DNA from: Arthrobacter terrae
GTDB lineage: Bacteria; Actinomycetota; Actinomycetes; Actinomycetales; Micrococcaceae
DNA length: 64,000 nt
NCBI RefSeq assembly: GCF_015708085.1
Contig: NZ_JADNYM010000009.1
Span: forward strand, 1 to 64,000
Reading direction: 5' to 3'
The position numbers and the translations under genes were made by a program. The notes below the pieces were generated by a model. The model was not told where the DNA came from and searched no databases. It worked only from the letters and a program-made list of their open reading frames with translations. Shown here in pieces: positions 17,495 to 26,290 of this stretch (positions within the stretch are counted from its first letter, which is position 1; the number at the start of each line of letters is the position of its first letter).

Positions 17495-18234
17495 TTGTGG
17501 GCCCCCGCGGAACGTCCGGAGCCGGAGTCAGCAGCCGGAATTATCGGCATCATCGACGTGTACAGGGCCTTCGCCTCGTCGCGGAGCACGACCCCGTTGC
17601 GCAGCTCAATGACGCGCTTGCGCATTTCGTTGACGATGTCGTCGTCATGGGTTGCCATCACCACAGTGGTGCCGTTGCGGTTAATCTTGTCCAGCACTTT
17701 CATAATCCCCAGTGAGGTGGTGGGATCCAGGTTTCCGGTGGGCTCGTCCGCCAGCAGGATCCCGGGCTTGTTGACGACGGCGCGCGCGATCGCCACGCGC
17801 TGCTGCTCGCCTCCGGAGAGTTCGTGCGGCCGGCGGTTTTCTTTGCCTTCAAGCCCAACGGTTTTCAACACCTCAGGCACGGTCTCGCGGATGATTCCGC
17901 GGCTTTTGCCGATCACCTGCATCGCAAAAGCCACGTTTGCGAAGACGGTCTTATTGGGCAGCAGCCGGAAATCCTGGAAGACAACGCCAATGCCGCGGCG
18001 CAGTTTCGGCACCCGCCAGCTGGAAATATTCGCCACATTCTGGCCCGCCACGTAGACGATACCGCCGGTGGCGTGGTCTTCCTTGAGTACCAAACGAAGA
18101 AAAGTGGATTTGCCGGAGCCCGAGGCCCCGACCAGGAAGACGAACTCCCCACGGTCAATCTCCAGCGAGATCGAGTCCAGGGCCGGACGGGTCTTCTGGT
18201 CGTAAATCTTGGTGACGTTATCGAAACGAATCAT
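17491..18234 (-). CDS. ftsE: Cell division ATP-binding protein FtsE
   Basis: The 247-aa ABC ATPase starts [12 protein letters not shown] and carries Walker [10 protein letters not shown], a Q-loop in FQDFRLL, signature [14 protein letters not shown], Walker [13 protein letters not shown] and the switch His in ATHDD. Two insertions typical of FtsE ([18 protein letters not shown]) are present. The ATG at 18234 is the family start; the open frame extends 8 codons further up without support. It is the first gene of the ftsE-ftsX-M23-smpB-ctaG run. Confidence 0.95.
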   Translation of the reverse strand: MIRFDNVTKIYDQKTRPALDSISLEIDRGEFVFLVGASGSGKSTFLRLVLKEDHATGGIVYVAGQNVANISSWRVPKLRRGIGVVFQDFRLLPNKTVFANVAFAMQVIGKSRGIIRETVPEVLKTVGLEGKENRRPHELSGGEQQRVAIARAVVNKPGILLADEPTGNLDPTTSLGIMKVLDKINRNGTTVVMATHDDDIVNEMRKRVIELRNGVVLRDEAKALYTSMMPIIPAADSGSGRSAGAHK

Positions 18235-18449
18235 GGCTCTTTTGGACCCAGTCAGCAATGGATTCTGACATGCCGATGCTCGGGTATTTGGTGGGGGGAA
18301 GAATACACCGGCTTATCGACTATAGACATTCCTTTGGTCATTCGCCGCAACGCCTGGGGCGTGTCGCAGCGCAGAGCAGCCACAACGCGGGCCTGACGCG
18401 GCAGGCAGTCCTCCATTAGGCTCGTGGGGTTGGCTACTTCAGGAGCATC

Positions 18450-19586
18450 ATGGTCACGTTCGGGATAGAGGAAGAATACCTGTTGGTGGACCCGGTAACC
18501 GGGCTGCCAAAGTTCATTAGCACGGAGGTCAGTCGTGTGCTGCAGTCGTCGGTGGAGGTTGATGACGGCGACATCCAGCATGAGCTGCTGGCGTGCCAGC
18601 TGGAGACATCCACTCCCCCCTGCCACACGGCTCAGGAGGCGCTCCACTCTCTGCTGGCCTTTCGCGTCGAATTGGCCAAAGCGGCCTACAAGTCACTGGC
18701 CCGCGCCGCGAGTACCGGAGCCGCCCCGAAGATGGAAGAGGCACCGCCAAAGGTTACAGACGATCGTCGTTACCACCGGCTGCGGCGCAGCGCCCGTGCC
18801 ATCGTTGCGGACCAGTACGTCAACGGACTGCACGTCCATGTCCAAATCCCGGACAGGGAAGCGGGCGTCAACGCACTAAACCGGATCCGGCCGTGGCTGC
18901 CGGTGCTGGTGGCGTTAAGCGCCAACTCGCCATTTTGGCAGGACCGGGACAGCGGTTTCGAAAGCTGGCGGACGATCAGCTACCGCCGCTGGCCAATCCA
19001 AGGGGTTCCGCCGGTCTTTATTGACGCCGCAGATTACGAGGCGCGGGTCCAGCACCTATTGGACACAGGGGTGATCATTGACCGGGGCGTGATCACGTGG
19101 GTGGCACGGCTGTCCGAGAACTACCCTACGTTGGAAGTGCGCGCCTGCGATGCCCAACTCGAGGCACGCGATTCGGTGTTGCTGGCTGTCCTGATCCGTG
19201 CCCTGGTGACCACCGCATTAGATGACCCATCGCGGCTCGACTCTCTGCCGGCCGGTTCAGCGCACGCCGGCTCAGCGCACGCTCACCTGCAGCTCACGAC
19301 GGAAATCATTGACGCGGCCCTGTGGCAGGCTGCCAGGCACGGGCTGACCGGAGATTTGGTTCACCCTGTAACCGGCCGGTTGGCGCCTGCAGCGAATGTT
19401 ACGGCCGCCCTTTTGGCTCTGGTGACGCCCGCACTGGACGAAGCCGGCGATTACGGTTTCGCCGTGGACGGGCTAGCGCGAATCGCGGAGCGCGGAACAG
19501 GGTCCATTCGGCAGCGCCGTGCGCGTGAGCAAGGTGGCCTTCCGGCGCTGTTGGACCTTTTCAGCGGATCGCTGACCGCCCGCTGA
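18450..19586 (+). CDS. YbdK-type carboxylate-amine ligase (glutamate-cysteine ligase 2 family)
   Basis: The 378-aa product has the GCS2 signatures FGIEEEYLLVD at the N-terminus, NGLHVHVQIPD with the metal-binding His residues, ALSANSPFWQ and YPTLEVRACDAQL. Such enzymes have weak glutamate-cysteine ligase activity, and their real substrates are mostly unknown. CAGGAG lies 5 nt before the ATG. The gene is divergent from ftsE and convergent with prfB. Confidence 0.88.
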   Translation: MVTFGIEEEYLLVDPVTGLPKFISTEVSRVLQSSVEVDDGDIQHELLACQLETSTPPCHTAQEALHSLLAFRVELAKAAYKSLARAASTGAAPKMEEAPPKVTDDRRYHRLRRSARAIVADQYVNGLHVHVQIPDREAGVNALNRIRPWLPVLVALSANSPFWQDRDSGFESWRTISYRRWPIQGVPPVFIDAADYEARVQHLLDTGVIIDRGVITWVARLSENYPTLEVRACDAQLEARDSVLLAVLIRALVTTALDDPSRLDSLPAGSAHAGSAHAHLQLTTEIIDAALWQAARHGLTGDLVHPVTGRLAPAANVTAALLALVTPALDEAGDYGFAVDGLARIAERGTGSIRQRRAREQGGLPALLDLFSGSLTAR

Positions 19587-19596
19587 ATGCTGGGCA

Positions 19597-19624
19597 CCGG
19601 CACCCCTGATTTATTGGGCGCCGG
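19597..19624. terminator. Hairpin between convergent ligase gene and prfB
   Basis: CCGGCACCC (19597-19605) pairs with GGGCGCCGG (19616-19624) with one mismatch around an AT-rich 10-nt loop. Its place between two convergent stops supports a shared terminator. Confidence 0.45.
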
Positions 19625-19639
19625 CTCTATTCGGCATCT

Positions 19640-20758
19640 TTACTGAGCGTCGGCGTTCCGATTATCGGCCCGCCAGCGGATCCCGGCGTCGATGAAGTCG
19701 TCAATTTCGCCGTCGAGCACTGCCGAGGTATTCCCCACCTCGTACTCGGTCCGCAAATCCTTCACCATCTGATAAGGATTGAGCACGTAAGAGCGCATTT
19801 GATCTCCCCAGGATGCCTTAACATCCCCGGCCAGCAGCTTCTTTTCGGCGTTCTCCTCGGCTTTTTTGATCAGCAGCAGACGCGACTGCAGCACCCGCAG
19901 CGCCGCAGCCCGGTTCTGCAGCTGGGATTTCTCATTCTGCATAGACACCACAGTCCCCGTGGGAATGTGCGTCAGTCGAACCGCGGAATCCGTTGTATTC
20001 ACCGACTGCCCACCCGGTCCAGACGAGCGGAACACATCGACGCGGATCTCGTTGTCCGGAATGTCAATGCTGTCCGTCTGCTCGATCAGCGGAATAACTT
20101 CAACGGCAGCAAATGACGTCTGCCGTCGACCCTGGTTGTCAAACGGGCTGATGCGGACCAGCCGGTGGGTTCCGGCCTCCACGCTGAGTGTGCCGAACGC
20201 ATACGGTGCCTTCACTTCGAACGTAGCGGATTTCAGCCCCGCTTCCTCCGCATAAGAGGTATCCATCACCGTTGTCGGGTAACCGTGCCGCTCGGCCCAC
20301 CGCAGATACATCCGCAGCAGCATCTGGGCAAAGTCCGCGGCATCCACGCCGCCCGCGCCCGACCTGATGGTCACTACGGCCTCGCGTTCGTCGTACTCAC
20401 CTGCCAGGAGCGTGACAACTTCCAGCTCCTGCAGTGCCTTGCGCAGCACGGGCAGATCCTTGGCCGCCTCGGCAAGCGTGTCGGCGTCATCCTCTTCCTG
20501 CGCCAGCTGGACCAGGACCTCCAGATCGTCGATCCGGGCCTGTAAGGACACCAGCTTCTCCAGTTTGGACTGTGCGTGCGAGAGCCTGGAGGTGATCTTC
20601 TGTGCCGCAGCCGGATCGTCCCACAGATTCGGCGTTCCGGCCTGATCACTGAGATCTTCAATGCTCTCCTTGAGCGCGTCGACCTCCGACACCTGCTCGA
20701 TGGAAAGGTAGGTTGCCCGGAGCGCCCGGATCTCTGCAGCAAAATCGATTTCAGCCAT
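19640..20758 (-). CDS. prfB: Peptide chain release factor 2
   Basis: The 372-aa protein has the catalytic GGQ motif (residues 249-251, in [17 protein letters not shown]) and SPF (204-206), the anticodon-like tripeptide of RF2 that reads UGA and UAA. The reading frame is continuous from ATG 20758; there is no in-frame UGA and no sign of the programmed +1 frameshift found in enterobacterial prfB. Confidence 0.97.
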   Translation of the reverse strand: MAEIDFAAEIRALRATYLSIEQVSEVDALKESIEDLSDQAGTPNLWDDPAAAQKITSRLSHAQSKLEKLVSLQARIDDLEVLVQLAQEEDDADTLAEAAKDLPVLRKALQELEVVTLLAGEYDEREAVVTIRSGAGGVDAADFAQMLLRMYLRWAERHGYPTTVMDTSYAEEAGLKSATFEVKAPYAFGTLSVEAGTHRLVRISPFDNQGRRQTSFAAVEVIPLIEQTDSIDIPDNEIRVDVFRSSGPGGQSVNTTDSAVRLTHIPTGTVVSMQNEKSQLQNRAAALRVLQSRLLLIKKAEENAEKKLLAGDVKASWGDQMRSYVLNPYQMVKDLRTEYEVGNTSAVLDGEIDDFIDAGIRWRADNRNADAQ

Positions 20759-20849
20759 GATAATCCAGCGTACGGCATCAGCCGGTGCGGGGTTCTATAG
20801 GCGGACCGCTTACAGGGCTGTCCGGGGGCGCCTAATAGTGTCATGTTTG

Positions 20850-21437
20850 TCAGCGGGCCAAATGGGACCTGGCCGTGCTCGTTGCCGTGATGGCGATCCC
20901 GTCCGGGACCAGAAAATTGATGAAGAGCGGATGCACGACGTCGGTCAGCGTCACCTTGGCGCTCCGACCATCGTCCGTTCCGGTTCCTGCACCGACGGCG
21001 GGTGCTGTCAGGTTCAGGTGGCCAGAGTTCCGATACAGGTACGACACCGCTGCTGCCTGTACCCCGCCCTCGGACAATGTGGTCACCGGCGGTCCGGTCT
21101 TTCCGACGACACCGCCGAGAGTGAAACTGTCCGCTGCGGCAACGGCAGCGCCGTCTGCCGCCGAGAGTAACTTCTTATGTCCAATGTAGACACTCGATAC
21201 AGCGGCGACGACGGTGACCAGCAGCAGTGCCAGGAGAACGTAGCCGATAATCATTACCATTAGCTCACCGCCCTCCAGATCCTTTTCCGCATCGCCCTTG
21301 GCAGCATTTTCCTTCACGGCGCCTTGCTTTGCGGGTCCGCGTTTCCCGGCACCATCCTTGGAGGTCCTTTCCGTCGCGGGCCGGTTGCTTCCCGCAGCAG
21401 AGCCTCTTGGGCTGTTTCGCTGCCTTTCACCCCTCAT
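20850..21437 (-). CDS. TadG-like pilus-assembly protein, last gene of tad operon
   Basis: The 195-aa product has a Lys/Ala/Gly-rich N-terminal stretch of about 55 residues, then an acidic turn and one TM helix (VMIIGYVLLALLLVTVVAAVSSVYIGHKKLLSAADGAAVAAAD) of the TadE/TadG-like type, and an exported remainder. It resembles the Rv3655c-type pseudopilin-like proteins at the end of actinobacterial tad operons. The start overlaps the previous stop by 4 nt. Confidence 0.75.
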   Translation of the reverse strand: MRGERQRNSPRGSAAGSNRPATERTSKDGAGKRGPAKQGAVKENAAKGDAEKDLEGGELMVMIIGYVLLALLLVTVVAAVSSVYIGHKKLLSAADGAAVAAADSFTLGGVVGKTGPPVTTLSEGGVQAAAVSYLYRNSGHLNLTAPAVGAGTGTDDGRSAKVTLTDVVHPLFINFLVPDGIAITATSTARSHLAR

Positions 21438-21976
21438 CGGAACCTACCCACGAGTTGGCTTGCCGCAGCCTCCACGGTGGCAGCGGTCAGCTGAACGCCC
21501 GGCAGCGACGGGACCAGCGGTAACGGCACTGCCAAACTCACCGTGGCTGTTACCAGCGAGCCAGGGCCAGCACAATCGGCTGGATCGCACTGCAGGTCCA
21601 GCCGAACGTCATTTTGGCCGAAGCCATAATCGGCCATGGCCAGCACAACGGCCTCTTCCGCTGCCGTCCGCGCCGCAGCAGGCTCCGGCGCGGCAACATA
21701 GACCTTGGCGGCCTGATCAGCAGCGCCAGTAACGGCGTAGGCCCCTGCCTGCAGCTGCCCGACGGTAATTACCAGATATACCACCGGGATCATCAACAGC
21801 ACGGCCAGGAACACAAACTCCACCAGCGCCGAGCCGGCGTCGCCACTTTCGGACTCCACCAGCGCCGAGCGGGTCTCTCCGCCCTCAGGCCGGCAGCCAC
21901 CGGCGGGCCGGTTTTCCAGCAGCAGGTGTCTGAGTTCGAGCTGGCGGAGGCAGCCCTTATGGTTGTAGTGCAGCAT
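21434..21976 (-). CDS. TadE-like pseudopilin
   Basis: The 180-aa product carries a TadE-type helix preceded by Gly-Ser-Ala-Leu-Val-Glu-Phe (GSALVEFVFLAVLLMIPVVYLVITVGQLQ), with the conserved Glu five residues into the processed helix, and one CDPADC pair in the exported part. The reading frame overlaps the previous gene by 20 nt. The true start may lie further downstream, because the first 40 residues are poorly structured. Confidence 0.75.
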   Translation of the reverse strand: MLHYNHKGCLRQLELRHLLLENRPAGGCRPEGGETRSALVESESGDAGSALVEFVFLAVLLMIPVVYLVITVGQLQAGAYAVTGAADQAAKVYVAAPEPAAARTAAEEAVVLAMADYGFGQNDVRLDLQCDPADCAGPGSLVTATVSLAVPLPLVPSLPGVQLTAATVEAAASQLVGRFR

Positions 21977-22370
21977 GCCCGGAGACCTCCATTGTGGAGC
22001 CGGGACCGATAAGTCCCAGCACGGGCAGTGGAGTCTGAACGGTCACCTTGAGCGTTCGCACGCCCATATAGACTTCTTCGGTAACGGTGACCGCGCGGGC
22101 GTAGTCGGCGTTCAGCGCACCCGTTATCAGTTCCTCCGTGCGGTCCTTCGCATCGGCGGCGTTCCTGTCCCCCAAGGTTCCGTAGCGGGCTCCGGACGCG
22201 GCCGCATCGACCACCGTATTGTGCACGTGGAGTACCAACGTCAGTTGAATAATGATGAGAAACAGAACCGTCAGCAAGGCCCCAACCAGTATGAAATCCA
22301 CCACCGCGGACCCCGCCTGCGCCTTGGACTGCACCCCAGATGGGGCTTCGTCATCGTCGCCCCCGTTCAT
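21957..22370 (-). CDS. TadE-like pseudopilin
   Basis: The 137-aa product has a short hydrophilic N-terminus, then GSAVVDFILVGALLTVLFLIIIQLTLVLHVH, a TadE-type helix with Asp in place of the usual Glu, followed by DAAASGARYG. It is a minor pilin-like component of the Tad machine. It starts 6 nt after the Flp-like gene. Confidence 0.78.
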   Translation of the reverse strand: MNGGDDDEAPSGVQSKAQAGSAVVDFILVGALLTVLFLIIIQLTLVLHVHNTVVDAAASGARYGTLGDRNAADAKDRTEELITGALNADYARAVTVTEEVYMGVRTLKVTVQTPLPVLGLIGPGSTMEVSGHAALQP

Positions 22371-22376
22371 TGGGGT

Positions 22377-22661
22377 TCATCCGCCTTTGTTGACCTGGCT
22401 GATCGCCTGATTGAAGAGCCCCTCCAGCGCAGGCCCTGCAATGGCGAGCAGACCTGCGACCAGCACTGCGGACATTAGCGTGATCATTACCCAGCCCGGA
22501 ACATCGCCTCGGTCGCCCGGGTCCCTGCTGCCGCCGTCGTCCACGGCAGCTGATCCGGCCAACCGGCCGGCGAAGTACGCCGGACCTTGCCGGATCAACA
22601 CTGTCCTGAGGGCCCAAAGCGCGACCAGCAGCGCCGCTGGTGCCAGTTTTAGTTGTTGCAT
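22377..22661 (-). CDS. Small Flp-pilin-like membrane protein of tad operon
   Basis: The 94-aa product has an N-terminal hydrophobic stretch (LAPAALLVALWALR), a Gly/Asp-rich linker, and a C-terminal hydrophobic helix DVPGWVMITLMSAVLVAGLLAIAGPALEGLFNQAISQV that resembles the mature part of Flp pilins. Its position between tadC and the tadE-like genes fits the major or a minor pilin. AAGGAG lies 9 nt before the ATG at 22661. The prepilin-cleavage motif is not typical. Confidence 0.65.
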   Translation of the reverse strand: MQQLKLAPAALLVALWALRTVLIRQGPAYFAGRLAGSAAVDDGGSRDPGDRGDVPGWVMITLMSAVLVAGLLAIAGPALEGLFNQAISQVNKGG

Positions 22662-22705
22662 CGGTTTACTCCTTGCCAATTGTCATTTCATCTCAAACAA
22701 AGGTC

Positions 22706-23647
22706 CTAGAATCCGAATTGGAGCAGCGCCAACCCGGGGAACACGGCAAAAATAATGGTCAGGGGCAATACCCCGAAAACCAGCGGAACCATCATGCCGA
22801 TCTCCTTTCGCCCCGCTGACTCCATCAGCTCCCGTTTGGCTGTATCGCGGACGTCCTGAGCCTGCGCGCGAAGGACGTCCGCCAATGGTGTGCCGCGCTC
22901 CACGGCGACAATAATTCCGTCCACAAACCGCACCAGCGGTATTATCCGGGTCCGCTCGGACAATCCAGTCAGGGCCTGAATTAACGGGATCCCGCTTCGC
23001 GTTTGAGCCAGTACGATCTTAAATTCGCCCGAAAGCTCGCCATGCGAGGACCGACAGACTCTTTCCAAGGCACCGGTTGCGCTCTCCCCGGCACCGACGG
23101 CGAGCGCCATCAGTTCCGCCAGACTGGGAAATTCCGCCAGGATGCGCCGCTGACGGTGTTTGATCCGAACGGTCAGGAAATAGTCCTTGGCGACGAACCC
23201 GGCTCCAGGCAGCACAATCGCACCAAAGAGCGCTAGGGATAGATTGAAACTCCCTGTTGCCGCGGACAGCACTACCGAGGCAACTACCAAGCCCAGGCCG
23301 GCTGCTGCCCACAGCACTTGGCGGGCGCGAAAATCCAGCGGGGTCTGGTTCCGTCCGGCCTGCCTGAGCCGAACTGCCAACGCAGCAGCACCGATATCGA
23401 ATCTGCCCAGCCACCGGATTGCATCGGCGATAAGCGCACGCAATATCCTCTCCAGCGGTCCAAAAAGCACTTGAGGTCCGTCAATATCGCGCAGGAGCCG
23501 CGATTGCGGGGCGACGAAGCGCAACTGCGGCTCGATCCGCTCCGCGAAACTGGGGCGGCGCATGAACGGCAGCCGGACGAGTACCAGCCAAAGTCCCGCT
23601 CCGAGGATTCCACCGGCAACGATTGCCAGAGCAGCGATGGTACTCAT
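22706..23647 (-). CDS. tadC: TadC-like type II secretion F-family membrane protein
   Basis: The 313-aa protein has an N-terminal TM helix, a cytoplasmic T2SSF domain (ILAEFPSLAELMALAVGAGESATGALERV, GTPLADVLRAQAQDVRDTAKRELMESAGRKEIGMMVPLVF) and a C-terminal TM pair ending in Phe. It is one of two platform proteins of the Tad pilus. Its start overlaps the tadB stop by 4 nt. Confidence 0.85.
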   Translation of the reverse strand: MSTIAALAIVAGGILGAGLWLVLVRLPFMRRPSFAERIEPQLRFVAPQSRLLRDIDGPQVLFGPLERILRALIADAIRWLGRFDIGAAALAVRLRQAGRNQTPLDFRARQVLWAAAGLGLVVASVVLSAATGSFNLSLALFGAIVLPGAGFVAKDYFLTVRIKHRQRRILAEFPSLAELMALAVGAGESATGALERVCRSSHGELSGEFKIVLAQTRSGIPLIQALTGLSERTRIIPLVRFVDGIIVAVERGTPLADVLRAQAQDVRDTAKRELMESAGRKEIGMMVPLVFGVLPLTIIFAVFPGLALLQFGF

Positions 23648-24498
23648 CGAAGTACCCGCTCATCCGCCGGCAGCGTGCCAATGCTGAGCATCACTCGGTA
23701 GCAAACCACCGAGACCAGCAGGCCGCCGGACAGAACCAGCCACCCGGCCGAAGAATTGTAGGCGGCGACGGCTTCCGGGCGTGTGGCCAGCAGCATCAGG
23801 ACCAGCCATGGTGCCGCAACGGCGAGCCGTGCGGCGTTCACTGTCCAGGACTGCCGCGCCTCCAGCTCACTGCGCGTTCTGGCATTGTCCCGAAGAAATC
23901 CCGCCAAGGTGCCCAGCAGCCGGCCCAGGTCGGACCCGCCTACCTCACGGGTAAGACGCAATGCCTCGATAATCCGATCTGCGACGGGATCGGCCAGTCT
24001 GTCCTTGAGAACGGTCAACGATTGATCGAATTGGCCACCAGCGCGGTACTCGGATCCAAAATCGATGAAGAAATGCCGCAATTGCTCGGGTCCCTTCTCT
24101 CCGAGCTGGGTCAGGGCCTCTGGCAGGGACAGACCCGCGCGGATGGCGGAGCGCAGGTGATCCACCACATCCGGCCAGAGTTGCCGCAGAAGCGCCGTGC
24201 GCCGCCGCGCCCTCCACCGCACTGCGGCGAGCGGAAGGTAGGCGCCAAACAACCCGAAACAAAAGGCAATCGGCAACGAGCGCGTCGGCAGGTAAAAGAG
24301 GACCACCGCCAACAGTCCAAGGCAGGCGCAGCTGAACAGCAATCCAGCCGAGCTGACCCTTTCCACTCCTGCACGGAGCAGAAGTTCGTGCAGATGATCC
24401 ACGCGGTCCGGCCGCGGAGCACCCTGCGGCAGCTGCCAGCAGGACCACCAGATCAGAAACAGCCCCAGCCCGGCCAGCAGACCTGCAGCGGCCGCCAT
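23644..24498 (-). CDS. tadB: TadB-like type II secretion F-family membrane protein
   Basis: The 284-aa protein has N-terminal helices (AAAAGLLAGLGLFLIWWSCW), the T2SSF core (QLWPDVVDHLRSAIRAGLSLPEALTQLGEKGPEQLRHFF, LTREVGGSDLGRLLGTLAGFLRD) and two C-terminal helices. It forms the inner-membrane platform with TadC. Stop of tadA and start of tadB share one base (TGATG). Confidence 0.85.
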   Translation of the reverse strand: MAAAAGLLAGLGLFLIWWSCWQLPQGAPRPDRVDHLHELLLRAGVERVSSAGLLFSCACLGLLAVVLFYLPTRSLPIAFCFGLFGAYLPLAAVRWRARRRTALLRQLWPDVVDHLRSAIRAGLSLPEALTQLGEKGPEQLRHFFIDFGSEYRAGGQFDQSLTVLKDRLADPVADRIIEALRLTREVGGSDLGRLLGTLAGFLRDNARTRSELEARQSWTVNAARLAVAAPWLVLMLLATRPEAVAAYNSSAGWLVLSGGLLVSVVCYRVMLSIGTLPADERVLR

Positions 24499-25721
24499 CA
24501 GCTTGCCTCCAAGAGGGCGGCCACGTCGTACCCGGCAGCGGCAAATTTCTCCGGGGCCGGCATCGAGGTTGCCACCGGCCGGAGGCTCCCACCGGTCATC
24601 GCAAAGACGGTACCGGATTCAATGACACCGTTTTCGACCCGCCGGCCAAGGAAAAGAATCTCCGAGACAAGGCGGCGCCCGTTGGGCAACCTGACACAGT
24701 GCACCACCAAGTCAATGCACGACGCGACAGTAGGCACTACAAAGGACGCGCTGATGTTGGTTCCGGCCAGCAGCGGGAGCGTGCAGAGCTTCGTCACCGC
24801 GTCATGCGCCGAATTTGCGTGGATACTGCACATGCCGGGTAGGCCACTATTTAAAGCGATGAGCATATCCAGGCTTTCCGCCTCCCGGACCTCCCCGACG
24901 ATCAGCCGATCAGGGCGCATCCGCAGAGCCTCTTTCACCAGCCTGCGCAACGGAATCTCGCCCTGGCCCTCCAAATTCGGCTGGCGGCACTGCAGCCCCA
25001 CCACGTCCCGCAGCGGAAGCTGGAGTTCGAAGAGCTCCTCCACCGTCACCACGCGCTCCCGCGATCCGATACTGGCACACAGACAGTTAAGCATTGTGGT
25101 CTTACCCGCCTGCGTGGCACCGGAAACCAGGATATTCAACCCGCTGCTCACCGCTGCACCCAGGAACCGGGCCGACTGCGGGCTGAGCGTACCGAGTCCC
25201 ACCAAATGCTCCAGCCTGCTGGCCTTAACGATGAACTTGCGGATGTTGACCGCCCAATGCCGCCGCGTAACATCGGGAATCACTACATGCAGTCTCGAGC
25301 CGTCCGGGAGGGCAGCATCCACAAATGGACTGCTCAGATCCAGGCGGCGCCCGGAACTCTTGAGCATGCGCTCCACCAGGTCCCGGATCTGCTGATCGGT
25401 GAGCGTCAGGGATGTCAGCTCGGACTCGCCGTTCCGGGCCACGTAGATTTCTGTGGGTGCATTGATCCAGACTTCTTCGATCGAGTCATCGTCCAGAAAA
25501 GGCTGTAGGGCGCCGAAGCCTGCCACTGCGTCAAATACGATCTGACGGGCGGACGTGCCTGACGTCAGCGGAGGCACGGCTCCCAGCAGTGAGCGTTCGT
25601 CATAGTCATTGACCGCTGCCTCCACCAGCCGTCTGACCTCGGCGACCTGCCGCAGCGGATCCAACCCGCGGCGGCGGATCAGCTCGCGGACCTCGTCCTC
25701 GACCACACTGACAGCATCCAT
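24498..25721 (-). CDS. tadA: TadA/CpaF-type pilus assembly ATPase
   Basis: The 407-aa secretion ATPase has Walker A GATQAGKTT (about residues 201-209), an Asp box and Walker B region (LRMRPDRLIVGEVREAE), a His box (GLPGMCSIHANSA) and the N-terminal pattern FLDDDSIEEVWINAP. It powers assembly of the Flp/Tad pilus. The ATG at 25721 (MDAVSVVEDEVRELIRRRGLDP) is the likely start; a TTG at 25757 in frame lies upstream of the GGAGGG that could serve the ATG. It is the first gene of a seven-gene operon. Confidence 0.92.
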   Translation of the reverse strand: MDAVSVVEDEVRELIRRRGLDPLRQVAEVRRLVEAAVNDYDERSLLGAVPPLTSGTSARQIVFDAVAGFGALQPFLDDDSIEEVWINAPTEIYVARNGESELTSLTLTDQQIRDLVERMLKSSGRRLDLSSPFVDAALPDGSRLHVVIPDVTRRHWAVNIRKFIVKASRLEHLVGLGTLSPQSARFLGAAVSSGLNILVSGATQAGKTTMLNCLCASIGSRERVVTVEELFELQLPLRDVVGLQCRQPNLEGQGEIPLRRLVKEALRMRPDRLIVGEVREAESLDMLIALNSGLPGMCSIHANSAHDAVTKLCTLPLLAGTNISASFVVPTVASCIDLVVHCVRLPNGRRLVSEILFLGRRVENGVIESGTVFAMTGGSLRPVATSMPAPEKFAAAGYDVAALLEAS

Positions 25722-26290
25722 GTACGCCGGCGTTCCCTCCAACAAACCGGACCCCAACGCGGGGTTCTGGGTGTGAGCCTAGGGCAGATCCTGTTGGCGG
25801 TCTATAGGCTTGCTGGGCCTGTGGATATCGGGTTGGTTCGCAGCCTGGAAGAAACAACTCCGGTGGCAGTTAAGACACACTCCCGGCACGAATTGCTATC
25901 TTCGATTTCCGGCACGTTTCCCGCTGGTGTGGGACTCAGGAAGTGCCGTCAGGATAGACACAGCCGCATCCGCGCTAATCTGACGTGATCATTGGAGACC
26001 GTCCCCGGTCCTGGCGCAGAGCTCCTTGATATCGCCTTCCCGCACTTGTTTGAAACTGAAGGTACTCGTGTCCCCTAATCGGCAACACACGAAGGGCTTG
26101 GCTACGTCCTACGACGGCGTACAAAGCACTCCTGCAACCTTGGTAACATAAGCAACAAAAGCGGTGGCTTGTCTCGGCTACCTCTCGGCAGGTCCGCACT
26201 CAACACTCATCGGTATCGCCACCCAACTCGATCCAAGCGCCGGAAGACGTCTCCCAGCCCGCGCTTGTCACTGTCCTGACAAGGAAAACA
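25722..26290. other. Intergenic region between divergent tad operon and GH25 gene
   Basis: About 570 nt with no supportable gene. It should hold the tad promoter on the minus strand and the muramidase promoter on the plus strand. I see no long inverted repeat, RNA gene or other clear signal. Confidence 0.5.

Noticed and set aside
19640-20758. Programmed frameshift in prfB
   Set aside because: The frame is open from the start with no early in-frame UGA.
23623-25395. A 590-codon frame antisense to tadA, tadB and tadC
   Set aside because: It crosses three well-supported genes, is rich in Arg, Gln and Pro, and has no start signal.
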